DNA of 42,098 bases from Rathayibacter tritici (GTDB taxonomy: Bacteria; Actinomycetota; Actinomycetes; Actinomycetales; Microbacteriaceae). Below, piece by piece: positions 31,890 to 41,400 of the stretch. Every line of letters starts with the position of its first letter. The stretch's first letter is position 1. Under the pieces are notes generated by a model that made no database searches, was not told the DNA's origin, and saw nothing but the letters and a program-made list of their open reading frames with translations. Both the position numbers and the translations under genes were made by a program. Location: assembly GCF_002932875.1 (NCBI RefSeq), contig NZ_PSWS01000068.1, positions 1 through 42,098 of the forward strand. The letters are read 5' to 3'.

Positions 31890-32783
31890 TCAGTTCAGGG
31901 CGAGGGACATCCGGGAGAGGACGAAGCTCTCGAGCACCTGCACGATCATGTAGAGCACGAGCGAGACGCCGGTCACGAGCACGACCGCCGACCAGACGTC
32001 CGCGAAGCGGGCCTGCGCCGACCAGGCGTTGATCGCCCCGCCGATGCCCGAGCCGGTCGAGAGCCACTCGGCCAGGAGCGCCCCGGTGATCGCGCCGGGC
32101 ACCGAGATGCGGATCGCGGCGAAGAGTGAGGGCAGCGAGCCGGGGATCGCGACCTTGCGGATCGCGGTGAGGGTGCTGCCGCCGTAGACCGCGACCACGT
32201 CGAGCATCTGCGGTGAGGCGTTGTTCAGGCCGAAGGCGATGGTCACCAGCGCGGGGAACAGCACGACGATGCCACCGATGACGGCCACGGAGGCGAGGGA
32301 GCCGGTCCCGAAGACCAGGATGATCAAGGGCGCCATCGCGATCAGCGGCACCGAGCGCAGCAGCATCGCGAACGGCATCAGTGCGTGCTCGATGCCCTTG
32401 GACAGGCGGAACAGGATCGCGCCGAGGATCGCCACGACCAGGCCCGCGGTGAAGCCGATCAGCGCGTCTCCCATCGTGACAGCGAAGAGGCCGCCGAGCT
32501 CGGCGCGGTGCTCGGCCGCCTTCGCGTCGGTGACCACGTGCTTCCAGACGTCCCACGGGCCCTTCACCACATAGGGCGAGACCCCACTGAAGAGGACAAC
32601 GGCGATCCAGATCGCGAGCACGATCACAAGCGTCGACAGGGCCACCAGCAGGCTTCTGCGCAGGCGCTTCAGCGTCGCGCCGAGGGCGGCCGCGCGCAGC
32701 TGCCGCCGCAACTCGTCGACCGCGAGGATCGACGCCGCCGTGGGCTGCTCGGTGCGGTCGGGGACGGTGGTGGTCATGGTCAT
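31890..32783 (-). CDS. ABC transporter permease (SsuC/TauC-like), second of two
   Basis: A 297-aa binding-protein-dependent permease. An N-terminal cytoplasmic segment with a helix (ASILAVDELRRQLRAAALGATLKRLRRSLL) precedes about six transmembrane helices. The EAA-type loop that contacts the ATPase is visible as VVAVYGGSTLTAIRKVAIPGSLPSLFAAIRISVPGAITGALLAEWL. Its ATG overlaps the TGA of the other permease gene by four bases (ATGA), so they are translationally coupled and probably form a heterodimeric channel. The frame can be read upstream through the first permease gene, but that is an artefact. It is the last gene of the ABC operon. Confidence 0.9.
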   Translation of the reverse strand: MTMTTTVPDRTEQPTAASILAVDELRRQLRAAALGATLKRLRRSLLVALSTLVIVLAIWIAVVLFSGVSPYVVKGPWDVWKHVVTDAKAAEHRAELGGLFAVTMGDALIGFTAGLVVAILGAILFRLSKGIEHALMPFAMLLRSVPLIAMAPLIILVFGTGSLASVAVIGGIVVLFPALVTIAFGLNNASPQMLDVVAVYGGSTLTAIRKVAIPGSLPSLFAAIRISVPGAITGALLAEWLSTGSGIGGAINAWSAQARFADVWSAVVLVTGVSLVLYMIVQVLESFVLSRMSLALN

Positions 32784-33607
32784 GCCCGCTTTCCGGAGGA
32801 CCAGGGCGCGACGAGGCGCCCGATCCCGCCGACGATGCCGTAGCCCAGGAGCGCGACGCCCGCGCAGAGGAGGAAGAGCGCCCAGACGCGCGGCGAGTTC
32901 AGCGAGACCTGCGCCGCGACCAGGATCGGACCCACGCCCGTCTCGATCTTGCCGAAGTACTCGCCGAGGATCGCACCGAGGAAGGCCGCAGGCACCGCGA
33001 TCTGCAGCGCCGACAGAATGGCGGGCAGGGCCGCGATCAGGCGGACCTTGCGCAGCTGGGTGAAGCGCGAGCCTCCGTAGACCGTGACGACGTCCAGCGC
33101 CGCCCTGTCGGCCGCCTTGAGACCGAGCAAGCTGCCGACGACCGTGGTGAAGAACACGGAGAGACCGGCCAGGAAGATCGCGGTCGGGCTGGCCTTGCCG
33201 GGAGCGTCCGCCCCGCCGAGGATCAGCAGCACGATCGCGCCGATGGCCACGATCGGCACGCAGTAGGTGATGACCGCGAGCTGCGAGACGACCCCCTCCA
33301 GCCAGGGCAGGACCAGGACGAGCGCCGAGAGCACGAGCGCGATCAGGTTGCCCCAGACGTAGCCGACGGCGGCCTCGCCGATCGTGACAGAGAAGTTGCG
33401 CCAGTAGAAGCCGGCGCCGTCCTCGATCGCGGTCTGCACGACCTGCACAGGAGTGGGCACGGGCGCGTAGGTCGCGGTGCCGGTGGGCGCGGTGACGAGC
33501 GCCACGATCCACCAGACGGCGACGATTACAGCCACGCCGATCAGCCCGGTGAGCCACGGAGGGAGGGACAGAGTGCGCCGCGAGGCGGCGGGGAGCATGG
33601 TGGCCAC
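32780..33607 (-). CDS. ABC transporter permease (SsuC/TauC-like), first of two
   Basis: A 275-aa permease with an N-terminal helix (WLTGLIGVAVIVAVWWIVALV) and five further transmembrane helices. The EAA-type loop is VVTVYGGSRFTQLRKVRLIAALPAILSALQIAVPAAFLGAILGEYF. It is only distantly similar to the second permease, so the pair is ancient rather than a recent duplication. The ATG at 33607 is eight bases after the ATPase stop. Together with the ATPase and binding protein it forms an NMT1/THI5/SsuA-type importer. Confidence 0.9.
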   Translation of the reverse strand: MATMLPAASRRTLSLPPWLTGLIGVAVIVAVWWIVALVTAPTGTATYAPVPTPVQVVQTAIEDGAGFYWRNFSVTIGEAAVGYVWGNLIALVLSALVLVLPWLEGVVSQLAVITYCVPIVAIGAIVLLILGGADAPGKASPTAIFLAGLSVFFTTVVGSLLGLKAADRAALDVVTVYGGSRFTQLRKVRLIAALPAILSALQIAVPAAFLGAILGEYFGKIETGVGPILVAAQVSLNSPRVWALFLLCAGVALLGYGIVGGIGRLVAPWSSGKRA

Positions 33608-33614
33608 GGTGGTC

Positions 33615-34442
33615 CTACTGGTCGTCCGCGGCCGCGCCGCCGTCGCCGAACAGCAGCTCCGACGCCTGGTCCACGTAGGCGTGGAACTCGGGGGTGCGCT
33701 GCATCTCTGGCGTGCGCGGGCGGGGCAGGTCGATGTCGATGATCTCCTTCACCCGGCCGGGGCGAGGGCTCATCACGGCGACGCGGTCGGAGAGGAAGAT
33801 CGCCTCCGAGATGCCGTGCGTGACGAGGAGCGTCGTCGCCGGCTTCTCGGTCCAGATCCGCAGCAGCTCGAGGTTGAGCTTTTGCCGCGTCATGTCGTCG
33901 AGCGCGCCGAACGGCTCGTCGAGCAGCAGGACCTCGGGCTTGAGGATGAGGCAGCGCGCGATCGACACGCGCTGGCGCATGCCTCCCGAGAGCTGAGCAG
34001 GCTTGGCCTTCTCGAAGCCGCGCAGACCCACGAGGTCAATGAGTTCGTCGATGTACGCCTGATCGACCGGCTTACCCGCGATCTCGAACGGCAGCCGGAT
34101 GTTCGCCGTCACGCTGCGCCACGGCAGGAGCGCGTGGTCCTGGAAGGCGATACCCAGCTTGTTGGCGCGGCGCAACTCCTGCGGGGTGCGGCCATCGACC
34201 CGGATGGAACCGGACGTCGGCTCCTCCAAACCCGCCAGGATGCGCAGGATCGTCGACTTGCCACAGCCCGAGGGGCCCAGGAGGGCGAGGAAGCTGCCCT
34301 GGTCGGTGTGCAGATCCGTGTCCTGCAGCGCCGCGACGCTGCGCGAGCCCATCCGGAACGTCTTCGACAGGCCGCGGATCTGGATGCCGGTGCCGCCGAT
34401 ACCCTGATCGCGCAGGGTGCCGGTGTCGGTCGTGTCGGTCAC
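33615..34442 (-). CDS. ABC transporter ATP-binding protein (SsuB/TauB-like)
   Basis: A 275-aa cytosolic ATPase that drives the importer. Motifs are Walker [11 protein letters not shown]-loop [12 protein letters not shown], signature [14 protein letters not shown], Walker [20 protein letters not shown] and H-loop VTHGISEA. The N-terminal ~25 residues are a short polar extension. The GTG at 34442 has GAAGGG nine bases upstream. The binding-protein gene ends 25 bases upstream and the permease genes follow, so this is the second gene of the operon. It matches the SsuB/ThiZ/RibZ group used for sulfonates, nitrate or thiamine/flavin precursors; substrate is not determinable. Confidence 0.93.
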   Translation of the reverse strand: MTDTTDTGTLRDQGIGGTGIQIRGLSKTFRMGSRSVAALQDTDLHTDQGSFLALLGPSGCGKSTILRILAGLEEPTSGSIRVDGRTPQELRRANKLGIAFQDHALLPWRSVTANIRLPFEIAGKPVDQAYIDELIDLVGLRGFEKAKPAQLSGGMRQRVSIARCLILKPEVLLLDEPFGALDDMTRQKLNLELLRIWTEKPATTLLVTHGISEAIFLSDRVAVMSPRPGRVKEIIDIDLPRPRTPEMQRTPEFHAYVDQASELLFGDGGAAADDQ

Positions 34443-34467
34443 GAGTGGTGCCCTTCGGGGATCAGGG

Positions 34468-35559
34468 TCACGCTGCATACTTCAGCAGGTCGGGGTTCGC
34501 CTCGTAGACCTCGGCGAGGAGGGTCAGGTCGAAGAGAGCCTCGGCCGTGACGTCGATCCCGGCACCCGCCAGGGACGCGATGGTCTCGGACTGGAGCGTC
34601 TCGGAGATGGTGAACAGGCCGTTCGAGGCCGTCTCGTCCGAGACGACCAGCTGCTGTGCCTGAATGGTGGCGCCCTTCTTGGAGGACTCCGCCGTGAGGC
34701 CGAGGTCCTTGCCGTAGGTGTCGACGGCGAGCATCGCGCCCGCCTCCGGGTCGTTCACCGCGTCGGTCCACCCTTTGATCTCGGCGACAAGAAACGCCTT
34801 GAGAGCATTGCGCTTCTCGGCAATCGCCTGCTCCGACACCGAGAAGGTCTCGGCGACGAAGGGGAGGCCGTTGTCGGCGAAGGGCAGGTTGACGACCTCG
34901 TAGCCCTCGGCCGCGACGGTGATCGCTTCGTTGGTCAGGTAGGCGATGAAGCCGTCGACCGTGCCGTTGATGAGGACCGAGGGGTCGTACTCGACGGGGA
35001 CGACCGTGAGGTCGGACTCGGCGAGGCCGTTCGCGGCGAGCAACGCCTGGAACAGCGAGGTGTTCGAGGCCTGCACGCCGATCTTCTTCCCGGCCAGATC
35101 GGCCGGAGTGGCGATGTTGCCGGCAGTCGTGATCGAGAGGACCGTGAAGGGATTCTTCTGATACGTCGCGCCGATGATCTTCAGCGGTGCCTCCTGCTGC
35201 GCGATCGCGGTGCCGATCGAGACCGCGTCGCTCAGCGCGACGTCGGCTCGGCCCGAGAGCAGTTCGGCGACGCCGGTCGAGGGACCGGGCGTGAGCGTCA
35301 CTCCCGAGAGGCCGGCCTCGGTGAAGTAGCCCTTCGAGTCGGCGAAGAATTCGCCCGCGAACTCCTCGTTCTTGATCCAGGACAGCTGGACCTTGAGGGT
35401 GCCGAGATCGCCTCCGGTGGCGGCCGAAGCACCGGAAGCGTCGGAAGCGCAGGACGCGAGGACGGACGCACCGCTGATCGCGAGGCCGGCGACGCCCGCC
35501 ATCCGGAGGACGCTGCGACGGTCGACAGGGCGGTGGGAGCGGAGGGGCGACAGGGTCAA
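34468..35559 (-). CDS. ABC transporter substrate-binding lipoprotein (NMT1/THI5/SsuA family)
   Basis: A 363-aa periplasmic-type binding protein and the first gene of the importer operon. The N-terminus combines a twin-arginine motif ([22 protein letters not shown]) with a lipobox (LASC, Cys37), so it is probably a Tat-exported lipoprotein. The mature domain opens [30 protein letters not shown] and includes [64 protein letters not shown] and [18 protein letters not shown]. This is typical of proteins for hydroxymethylpyrimidine, riboflavin precursors or sulfonates. The TTG start at 35559 is supported by GAGGAG six bases upstream. Confidence 0.88.
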   Translation of the reverse strand: MTLSPLRSHRPVDRRSVLRMAGVAGLAISGASVLASCASDASGASAATGGDLGTLKVQLSWIKNEEFAGEFFADSKGYFTEAGLSGVTLTPGPSTGVAELLSGRADVALSDAVSIGTAIAQQEAPLKIIGATYQKNPFTVLSITTAGNIATPADLAGKKIGVQASNTSLFQALLAANGLAESDLTVVPVEYDPSVLINGTVDGFIAYLTNEAITVAAEGYEVVNLPFADNGLPFVAETFSVSEQAIAEKRNALKAFLVAEIKGWTDAVNDPEAGAMLAVDTYGKDLGLTAESSKKGATIQAQQLVVSDETASNGLFTISETLQSETIASLAGAGIDVTAEALFDLTLLAEVYEANPDLLKYAA

Positions 35560-35678
35560 GGGGACTCCTCGGGTGGGGATCGTCAGGGCTGCTGCGGTGC
35601 GGTGCGCGGGATCGCTGCGGGGTGCCGGTGCAGGCGCGCCAAGCCGCGCCGATCGGGTGCCTCGACGCTATCCTCGGG

Positions 35679-35720
35679 AGATTTCTCAGGTGTATCCGCA
35701 GATTTCGCGGGTATTAAGGC
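35679..35720. promoter_or_regulatory. Two 21-bp direct repeats upstream of the ABC operon
   Basis: Units at 35679-35699 and 35700-35720 both start AGATTTC and agree at 14 of 21 positions. The period of 21 bases is two helical turns, as for dimeric regulator sites. A nearby inverted repeat (TCGGA 35730-35734 / TCCGA 35741-35745) may belong to the same control region. They lie 120 bases upstream of the binding-protein start and downstream of hisS. No strong -10/-35 pair is evident. Confidence 0.4.
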
Positions 35721-35792
35721 TCTCACGAATCGGACAACGATCCGACCATTCCGGGCGCACGCGCCAGCAGATCCTCCGAGGCGCGTCCTCGC

Positions 35793-37076
35793 TCAGCCGA
35801 GGTGCTTGAAGGAGAGGTCGGCGGCGGATGCGGCGTCCCGCGGGACGACGGCGAAGCGGGTGAAGCCCGCGGCAGCGGCCCGGTCGAGCAGCGGAGTCAG
35901 ATTCTTGGCTCGGCGTTCGAGGCGCACACGTGAGCCCTGGGCGATCAGCTCCTGCTTGAGCGCGAGCAGCAGCTCAGGCGCGGCGTCGCGCTCGTGCACC
36001 AAGACGACGGCGTCAACGCGCTCGGACTCGGTCCCGCCGATCAGCTCGACGATCCGCTCGAAACCGATCGAGAAGCCGCACGCCGGCACCTCCTGCCCGA
36101 GGAAACGGCCGATCATCCCGTCGTATCGCCCGCCGCCGCCCACGGAGGAACCCGAGGACGGGTGCGCGATCTCGAAGATCGTGCCCGTGTAGTAGCCCAT
36201 CCCGCGCACGAGGGTCGGATCGAAGCGGAGCGAGACGCCGGAGGGCAGCGAACGCAGTGACCGAGCCAGCGTCTCGAGCGCGAGCACCGCCTCCGGATCG
36301 ATGCCCTCGGGCAGAACGTCGAGGATCGCGGACTGCTCGAGCGCCACTCCCCCGGAGGCGACCGCCTCCTCGATCCGCGCGAGGTAGCCGCCGAGCACTG
36401 CGGCGGCGTCGGGGCCGTCGGCCTCGAGCTCGGCGACGACTCCCGAGGCGCCGATCTTGTCGAGCTTGTCGATCGAGATCAACGCCGGACCGAAGCGCTC
36501 GGGAGCGAAACCACAGTGCTCCAGGATGCCGGTGAGGATGCGGCGGTCGTTGATCCGGATGGTGCACTCGCGCAGGCCCAGGGCGTCCAGCGCCGCCGCG
36601 GTCGCGGTGATCAGTTCGACTTCGGCCAGCTGCCCGGGCTCGCCGATGATGTCGATATCGCACTGGACGAACTGGCGGTAGCGGCCCTTCTGCGGACGCT
36701 CGGCCCGCCAGACCGGGGCGATCTGGACCGAGCGGAAGACGGTCGGCAGCTCGGCGCGGTGCGAGGCGTAGAAGCGGGCGAGCGGCACGGTGAGGTCGAA
36801 GCGCAGGCCGAGGTCGGCGAGGGCAGAAGCGTCGTCGGCGGCCGCGAGGTCGTCGCGGGTGAGCCCCCGGCGCAGCACGCTGAAGGCGAGCTTCTCGTTG
36901 TCGCCGCCGAGTCCGGAGTGCAGGCGGTCGAAGTCCTCGACCACGGGCGTCTCGATCTCATCGAACCCGTGGGCGGCGTACACGCGGCGGATGATGCCGA
37001 GCGCGTGCTCGCGCTTCGCTTTGTCTGCCGGGAGGAAGTCGCGCATGCCGCGGGGCGGGGTGATCGGGGAGGCCAT
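35793..37076 (-). CDS. hisS: Histidyl-tRNA synthetase
   Basis: A 427-aa class II aminoacyl-tRNA synthetase that charges tRNA-His. Class II motif 1 and dimer elements are in IETPVVEDFDRLHSG. The catalytic region contains LRFDLTVPLARFYASH, VWRAERPQKGRYRQFVQCDIDIIGE (motif 2 area), the His-specific LVRGMGYYTGTIFEIA, GGGRYDGMIGRFLG and CGFSIGFERI (motif 3). The C-terminal ~85 residues are the anticodon-binding domain (VVLVHERDAAPELLLALKQELI). The ATG at 37076 is chosen because the conserved core begins directly (MASPITPPRGMRDFLP). It lies between the ABC operon and mazG. Confidence 0.95.
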   Translation of the reverse strand: MASPITPPRGMRDFLPADKAKREHALGIIRRVYAAHGFDEIETPVVEDFDRLHSGLGGDNEKLAFSVLRRGLTRDDLAAADDASALADLGLRFDLTVPLARFYASHRAELPTVFRSVQIAPVWRAERPQKGRYRQFVQCDIDIIGEPGQLAEVELITATAAALDALGLRECTIRINDRRILTGILEHCGFAPERFGPALISIDKLDKIGASGVVAELEADGPDAAAVLGGYLARIEEAVASGGVALEQSAILDVLPEGIDPEAVLALETLARSLRSLPSGVSLRFDPTLVRGMGYYTGTIFEIAHPSSGSSVGGGGRYDGMIGRFLGQEVPACGFSIGFERIVELIGGTESERVDAVVLVHERDAAPELLLALKQELIAQGSRVRLERRAKNLTPLLDRAAAAGFTRFAVVPRDAASAADLSFKHLG

Positions 37077-37100
37077 GACGGCGATTCTCCCAGATCGGCC

Positions 37101-37120
37101 GGGGTGGGCCGGGGTGGGCC
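37101..37120. repeat. Tandem 10-mer
   Basis: GGGGTGGGCC occurs twice head to tail just upstream of hisS, next to the palindromic element. It is probably slippage in a GC-rich gap; no role is assigned. Confidence 0.7.
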
Positions 37121-37122
37121 GA

Positions 37123-37196
37123 CGACACAACGTCAGCTGAGAGTAGGTCTCATCCACCATCGTGGATGAGGTGCCCTCTCAGCTGACGTTGCGTCG
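37123..37196. repeat. Nested palindromic element between mazG and hisS
   Basis: The outer arms 37123-37143 and 37176-37196 (21 bases each) are complementary at 20 positions, with the one exception a G-T-type pair. Inside, 37149-37157 and 37162-37170 form a perfect 9-bp hairpin with loop CATC. Five-base internal loops separate the two stems. The RNA or cruciform would be unusually stable. It follows the mazG stop by three bases on the minus strand, so it could be a terminator, a hisS leader or a dispersed palindromic element. Confidence 0.9.
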
Positions 37197-37198
37197 CG

Positions 37199-37852
37199 TC
37201 ACTCCCCGCGACGCTCCTGCTCGACCGCGCGGATCTCGTCCTGCAGGTCGCGAGTGGCCGTGCGGAGCGCGCGTTCCGCGTCGAGTCCCCGCGCTCGGGC
37301 GGAGGCGACAATGGCGAGCAAGAGCGGGCCGAGGTCGTCCTCCGATTCGATGGGCAGCGGGCCCTGGCCGGCGTCCACGACACCGAGGCTGGTCGCCTTG
37401 CCGATCACCTTGTCGGCGAGCGCGAGGGCGGGCATCCCCTGCGGGATCCCGTCGAGCACGCTGGTGCGGTGCGGCTTCTCTGTGCGCTTGAGGTCGTCCC
37501 AGACGGCGATCACGTCGTCGGCGGTCTCGGCCGTGGCGTCACCGAAGACGTGCGGGTGGCGACCGATCATCTTGGCATTCATCTGCGCCGCGACGTCCTC
37601 GATGGTGAAGGGCTCGGCGCTCTCGGCGGCGAGATCGGCGTGAAAGAGCACCTGGTAGAGCACGTCGCCGAGCTCCTCGATCAGATCGGCCCGGTCCCCC
37701 GCCTCGATGGCATCGACGAGTTCGTGCGACTCCTCGATCAGGTAGCGCACGAGGGACTCATGGGTCTGCTCGGCGTCCCACGGGCAACCGCCCGGGGCGC
37801 GGAGAACATGGACGGTGCGGATGAGCTCATCGAGCCGGGGGTGCGCGGTCAC
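37199..37852 (-). CDS. mazG: Nucleoside triphosphate pyrophosphohydrolase MazG
   Basis: A 217-aa all-alpha NTP pyrophosphohydrolase that removes non-canonical nucleotides. It has LRAPGGCPWDAEQTHESLVRYLIEESHELVDAIEAGDRADLIEELGDVLYQVLFHADLA with the EExxE...ExxD metal motif, then DDVIAVWDDLKRTEK and the shorter C-terminal part (LGPLLLAIVASARARGLDAERALRTATRDLQDEI). The length suggests a MazG with one full and one partial domain, as in other actinobacteria. The GTG at 37852 has GAGG seven bases upstream. It is next to mfd in the conserved mfd-mazG-eno region. Confidence 0.93.
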   Translation of the reverse strand: MTAHPRLDELIRTVHVLRAPGGCPWDAEQTHESLVRYLIEESHELVDAIEAGDRADLIEELGDVLYQVLFHADLAAESAEPFTIEDVAAQMNAKMIGRHPHVFGDATAETADDVIAVWDDLKRTEKPHRTSVLDGIPQGMPALALADKVIGKATSLGVVDAGQGPLPIESEDDLGPLLLAIVASARARGLDAERALRTATRDLQDEIRAVEQERRGE

Positions 37853-37931
37853 CCGGCCATCCTCGCATCCACTCCGGCCGCTCGGCCTCCGTGGCCGTCT
37901 CGTCGGGGGAGCAGTCCGGACGCGAGGCCCC

Positions 37932-38309
37932 TCAGGCGCGCGCCAGGCACCGCCGCGCGACGAGGAGGCAGCCTGCGGCGACGAGCGGCACCGCGCCAAG
38001 GAGTGCGGGCGACGCCGCGACGGCCGCCGCGGTTGAGGCGCTGACCAGCGCGCCGGGCAGGTTCCAGAGCACCACCACGGCTCCTGCACCGTCGCCGATC
38101 GGGAGCGGCACTGGGCCGAGCAGCGTCGGCGGCAAGCGTGGTCTTCCCGGTGCCGTTGCGGCCGGTGACAGCGACGCGCTCCCCCGCTTCCGCCGTGAGC
38201 GAGCAGGGAGCGAAGAGTTCGACACCTGACGCGCGCACCGCGACTGCCCGGACGGCGACCAGCGGGCCGGCGAGCGGCTTCGGCTCTCGGGGGCGGCGGG
38301 CAGCGGCAT
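37932..38309 (-). pseudogene. Decayed ABC-transporter remnant
   Basis: Two coding-like pieces lie in different frames with no intact gene. The first (about 38309-38130) starts MPLPAAP, shifts frame, then reads PLAGPLVAVRAVAVRASGVEL and LTAEAGERVAVTGRNGTGKTTLAAD, an ABC ATPase N-terminus ending just after Walker A. The second (about 38138-37932, ending TGA) reads PTLLGPVPLPIGDGAGAVVVLWNLPGALVSAS and LLGAVPLVAAGCLLVARRCLARA, a hydrophobic membrane-protein C-terminus. The simplest reading is an ATPase/permease pair fused by a deletion and then frameshifted. The 553-base gap between mazG and mfd holds nothing else. Confidence 0.55.
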
Positions 38310-38405
38310 GCCCTCCATCCTGCCAGCGGCCGTTCCCGCCGCGGAGCCGCTCATGACGGCGGAACCGCGAGCGGCGCACATCGGCGGAACGCCGCCGGGG
38401 CCCGC

Positions 38406-41400
38406 TCAGACGGAGACCGGCTCCGGGAACAGCGCGTCCAGGAGCGACGCCACCCACTGGATCAGCGCCCGGTCGCCCAGCGGGACGCCGTCGAGCACGG
38501 GCATCGGCACCACGACGGCATCGGCCTGCTGCAGGTACTTCGCACTCGGGTACATCCGGCGCAGGCGCACCTGGATCGAGTCGGGCAGGTGCGCGGGAGC
38601 GACGCGCACGTTCGAGCCCATCGCGACCACGTCGCTGAGCCCCGCCCTCTGCGCGCGCATCCGGAGCCGGGATACCAGGATGAGGTTCTCCACTGCCTCC
38701 GGCAGCTCGCCGTAGCGGTCGGTCAGCTCCTCGACGACCAGGTCGATGCTGCCCTCCTTCGCGGTCAGCGAGGAGGCGGCCGAGAGCTTCTGGTATGCCT
38801 CCAGCCGCAGCCGCTCGCTGTCGACGTACTCCTCCGGGATCCGCGCGTCGACGGGAAGTTCGAGCCGCAGCTCCGTCTGACCCTCGGCGACCTCGCCACG
38901 GAAGGTGTCGACGGCCTCGCCGATCATCCGCAGGTACAGGTCGAACCCCACACCCTGGATGTGCCCGGACTGCTCCCCGCCGAGCAGGTTGCCCGCGCCG
39001 CGGATCTCGAGATCCTTCAGCGCGATCTGCATGCCGCCGCCGAGGTCGGAGTTGGCAGCGAGCGTCTGCAGTCGGTCGTGCGCCGTCTCGCTCAGCGGCT
39101 TCATCTCGTCGTAGAGGAGGTAGGCGTAGGCGCGCTCGCGGCCACGGCCCACCCGTCCGCGCAACTGGTGCAGCTGAGAGAGTCCGTATTTGTCGGCGCG
39201 GTCGACGATCAGCGTGTTCGCGTTCGGGATGTCGAGGCCGGTCTCGACAATGGTCGTCGAGACGAGCACGTCGAACTTGCGCTCCCAGAAGTCGACGATG
39301 ATCCGCTCGAGCTGGGCTTCGCTGAGCTTGCCGTGGGCGACGGCGATGCGCGCCTCCGGCACCAGTTCGGCGATCTGGGAGGCAGCACGGTTGATCGTCG
39401 AGACCCGGTTGTGCACGAAGAACACCTGGCCCTCGCGCAGCAGTTCACGGCGGATGGCGGCCGAGATCTGCTTCTCGGAGTAAGGGCCGACGAAAGTCAG
39501 AATGGGATGGCGCTCCTCCGGCGGAGTAGCGAGAGTGGACATTTCGCGAATACCGGTCACCGCCATCTCGAGCGTGCGCGGGATGGGCGTGGCGCTCATC
39601 GAGAGGATGTCGACGTTCTTCTTCAGCGCCTTCAGCTTGTCCTTGTGCTCCACGCCGAAGCGCTGTTCCTCGTCGATCACGAGCAGGCCCAAGTCCTTGA
39701 AGGCGATGCTGTCGCTGAGGAGCCGGTGGGTCGCGATGACCATGTCGACGGTGCCATCCGCGAGGCCGTCGATCGTCTCCTTCGACTCCTTCGCGCTCTG
39801 GAACCGGCTGAGCGCCCGCAGGTGCACGGGGAAGCCGGCGAAGCGCTCCTGGAACGTCTCGAGGTGCTGGCGCACGAGCAGCGTGGTCGGCACGAGCATC
39901 GCGACCTGCTTGCCGTCCTGGATGGCCTTGAACGCGGCGCGTACAGCGACCTCGGTCTTGCCGAAGCCGACGTCGCCCGAAAGCAGACGGTCCATCGGGA
40001 TCGGCCGCTCCATGTCGGCCTTGACCTCGTCGATCACCGTGAGTTGATCGGGGGTCTCGGCGAACGGGAACGCCTCCTCCAGCTCGCGCTGCCACGGGGT
40101 GTCCGGCGGGAAGGCGTGCCCGCGGGAGGCCATCCGGGCGGAGTAGAGCTTCACCAGCTCGACCGCGATGTCGCGGACCGCTCGCCGTGCCTTGCTCTTG
40201 GCCTGCGCCCAGTCGCTCCCGCCCATCTTGCTCAGCGCCGGAGCCTCGCCGCCGACGTAACGGGAGAGCAGGTCGAGCTGGTCAGTGGGGACGAGCAGCT
40301 TGTCGCCCGGGAAGCCGCGCTTGCTGGGCGCGTACTCGAGCACCAGGTACTCGCGGCGAGTCTTCACCGCGTTGCGGCCTCCGCTGGAGACCTCGCGCTG
40401 CGAGAGCTCGACGAAGCGGCCGATGCCGTGTGTGGCGTGCACCACATGGTCGCCGGGGCTGAGCTGAAGCGGATCGACAACGTTCTTGCGGCGCGACGCG
40501 AGCTTCTTGACCGCGCGGGAGTCGTAGCCGACGGAGCGACCGTAGAACTCGGTGTCGGTGAGCAGGGCGAGCTTCGCCTCCGCCACCTCGAAGCCGTGAT
40601 CGACGGAGGCCTGCACCACGTAGGCGAGGCCGGTCTCGAGCCCGGCGGGCAGGTCGGCGACGATGCGGGCGGCGACCTCGTGCTCGGCGAGGACCTGGTC
40701 GGTGCGCTCGACCGTGCCGGTGCCGGGGGCGGTCAGGACGACGGTCCAGCCGTCGGCGAGGCGCGCGCGGACATGCGCGAGGGCACCCTCGACACTCGCA
40801 CCGAAACCGGGGACCGGCTCGCCCTCGACGCGGACGGCGAGGATCTCGTCAATGCCGAGTTCCTCCGGCAGCACCTCGGCCTCACCCGCGGCGGGGCCCT
40901 GGCGGAACGTGCTCATCGTCCACCACGGGTGATCGGGAGCATCGGCGCCCGGAGTGCTCAGTGCGACGGAGTCGCGCAGCGCGCCGAGCGAGATGAATTC
41001 GCCGGAGGCGAGGTCGATCGGAGCCTCGGCGCCGGCGGTCGCCGCACTCCACGCCGCCTGCAGGAACTCGCGGTTCGTCTCGGCGAGGCTGATCGCCCGC
41101 GTCGCGACGCGCTCGGGGGCGAGAACGGCGACGGCCGCGCCGTCGGGGAGGTAGTGCGAGATCGGGACCAGTCGCTCCAGCAGCGCGGGGGCCAACGACT
41201 CCATGCCCTCGACCGGGATGCCCTCGGCGATCTTCGCGAGCATCGCGGACAGGCTGGGGAACTCGTGCAGCATCTCGCGGGCCCGCTGCCGCACCGCCGG
41301 CACGAGCAGCAGCTCGCGGCTCGGCGGCAAAAGAACGGAGTCGATCTCGCCCGGGAGCGAGCGCTGATCGGCCACGGAGAAGGCGCGGATGGAGTCGACC

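Noticed and set aside
31890-33557. A 555-aa continuous minus-strand reading frame across both ABC permeases
   Set aside because: The upstream half translates into Arg/Ala-rich low-complexity sequence. The real first permease is read in another frame (32780-33607) with clear membrane helices, and the second starts at 32783.
35560-35792. A thiamine (TPP) riboswitch before the NMT1/THI5-like ABC operon
   Set aside because: A CTGAGA-like segment occurs on the minus strand, but the conserved GAACCTGA and TAATGCC elements of the TPP aptamer are missing.
37141-37180. Small ORFs starting MVDETYSQLTL and MDEVPSQLTL
   Set aside because: They are mirror translations of the two arms of the palindrome, not independent genes.
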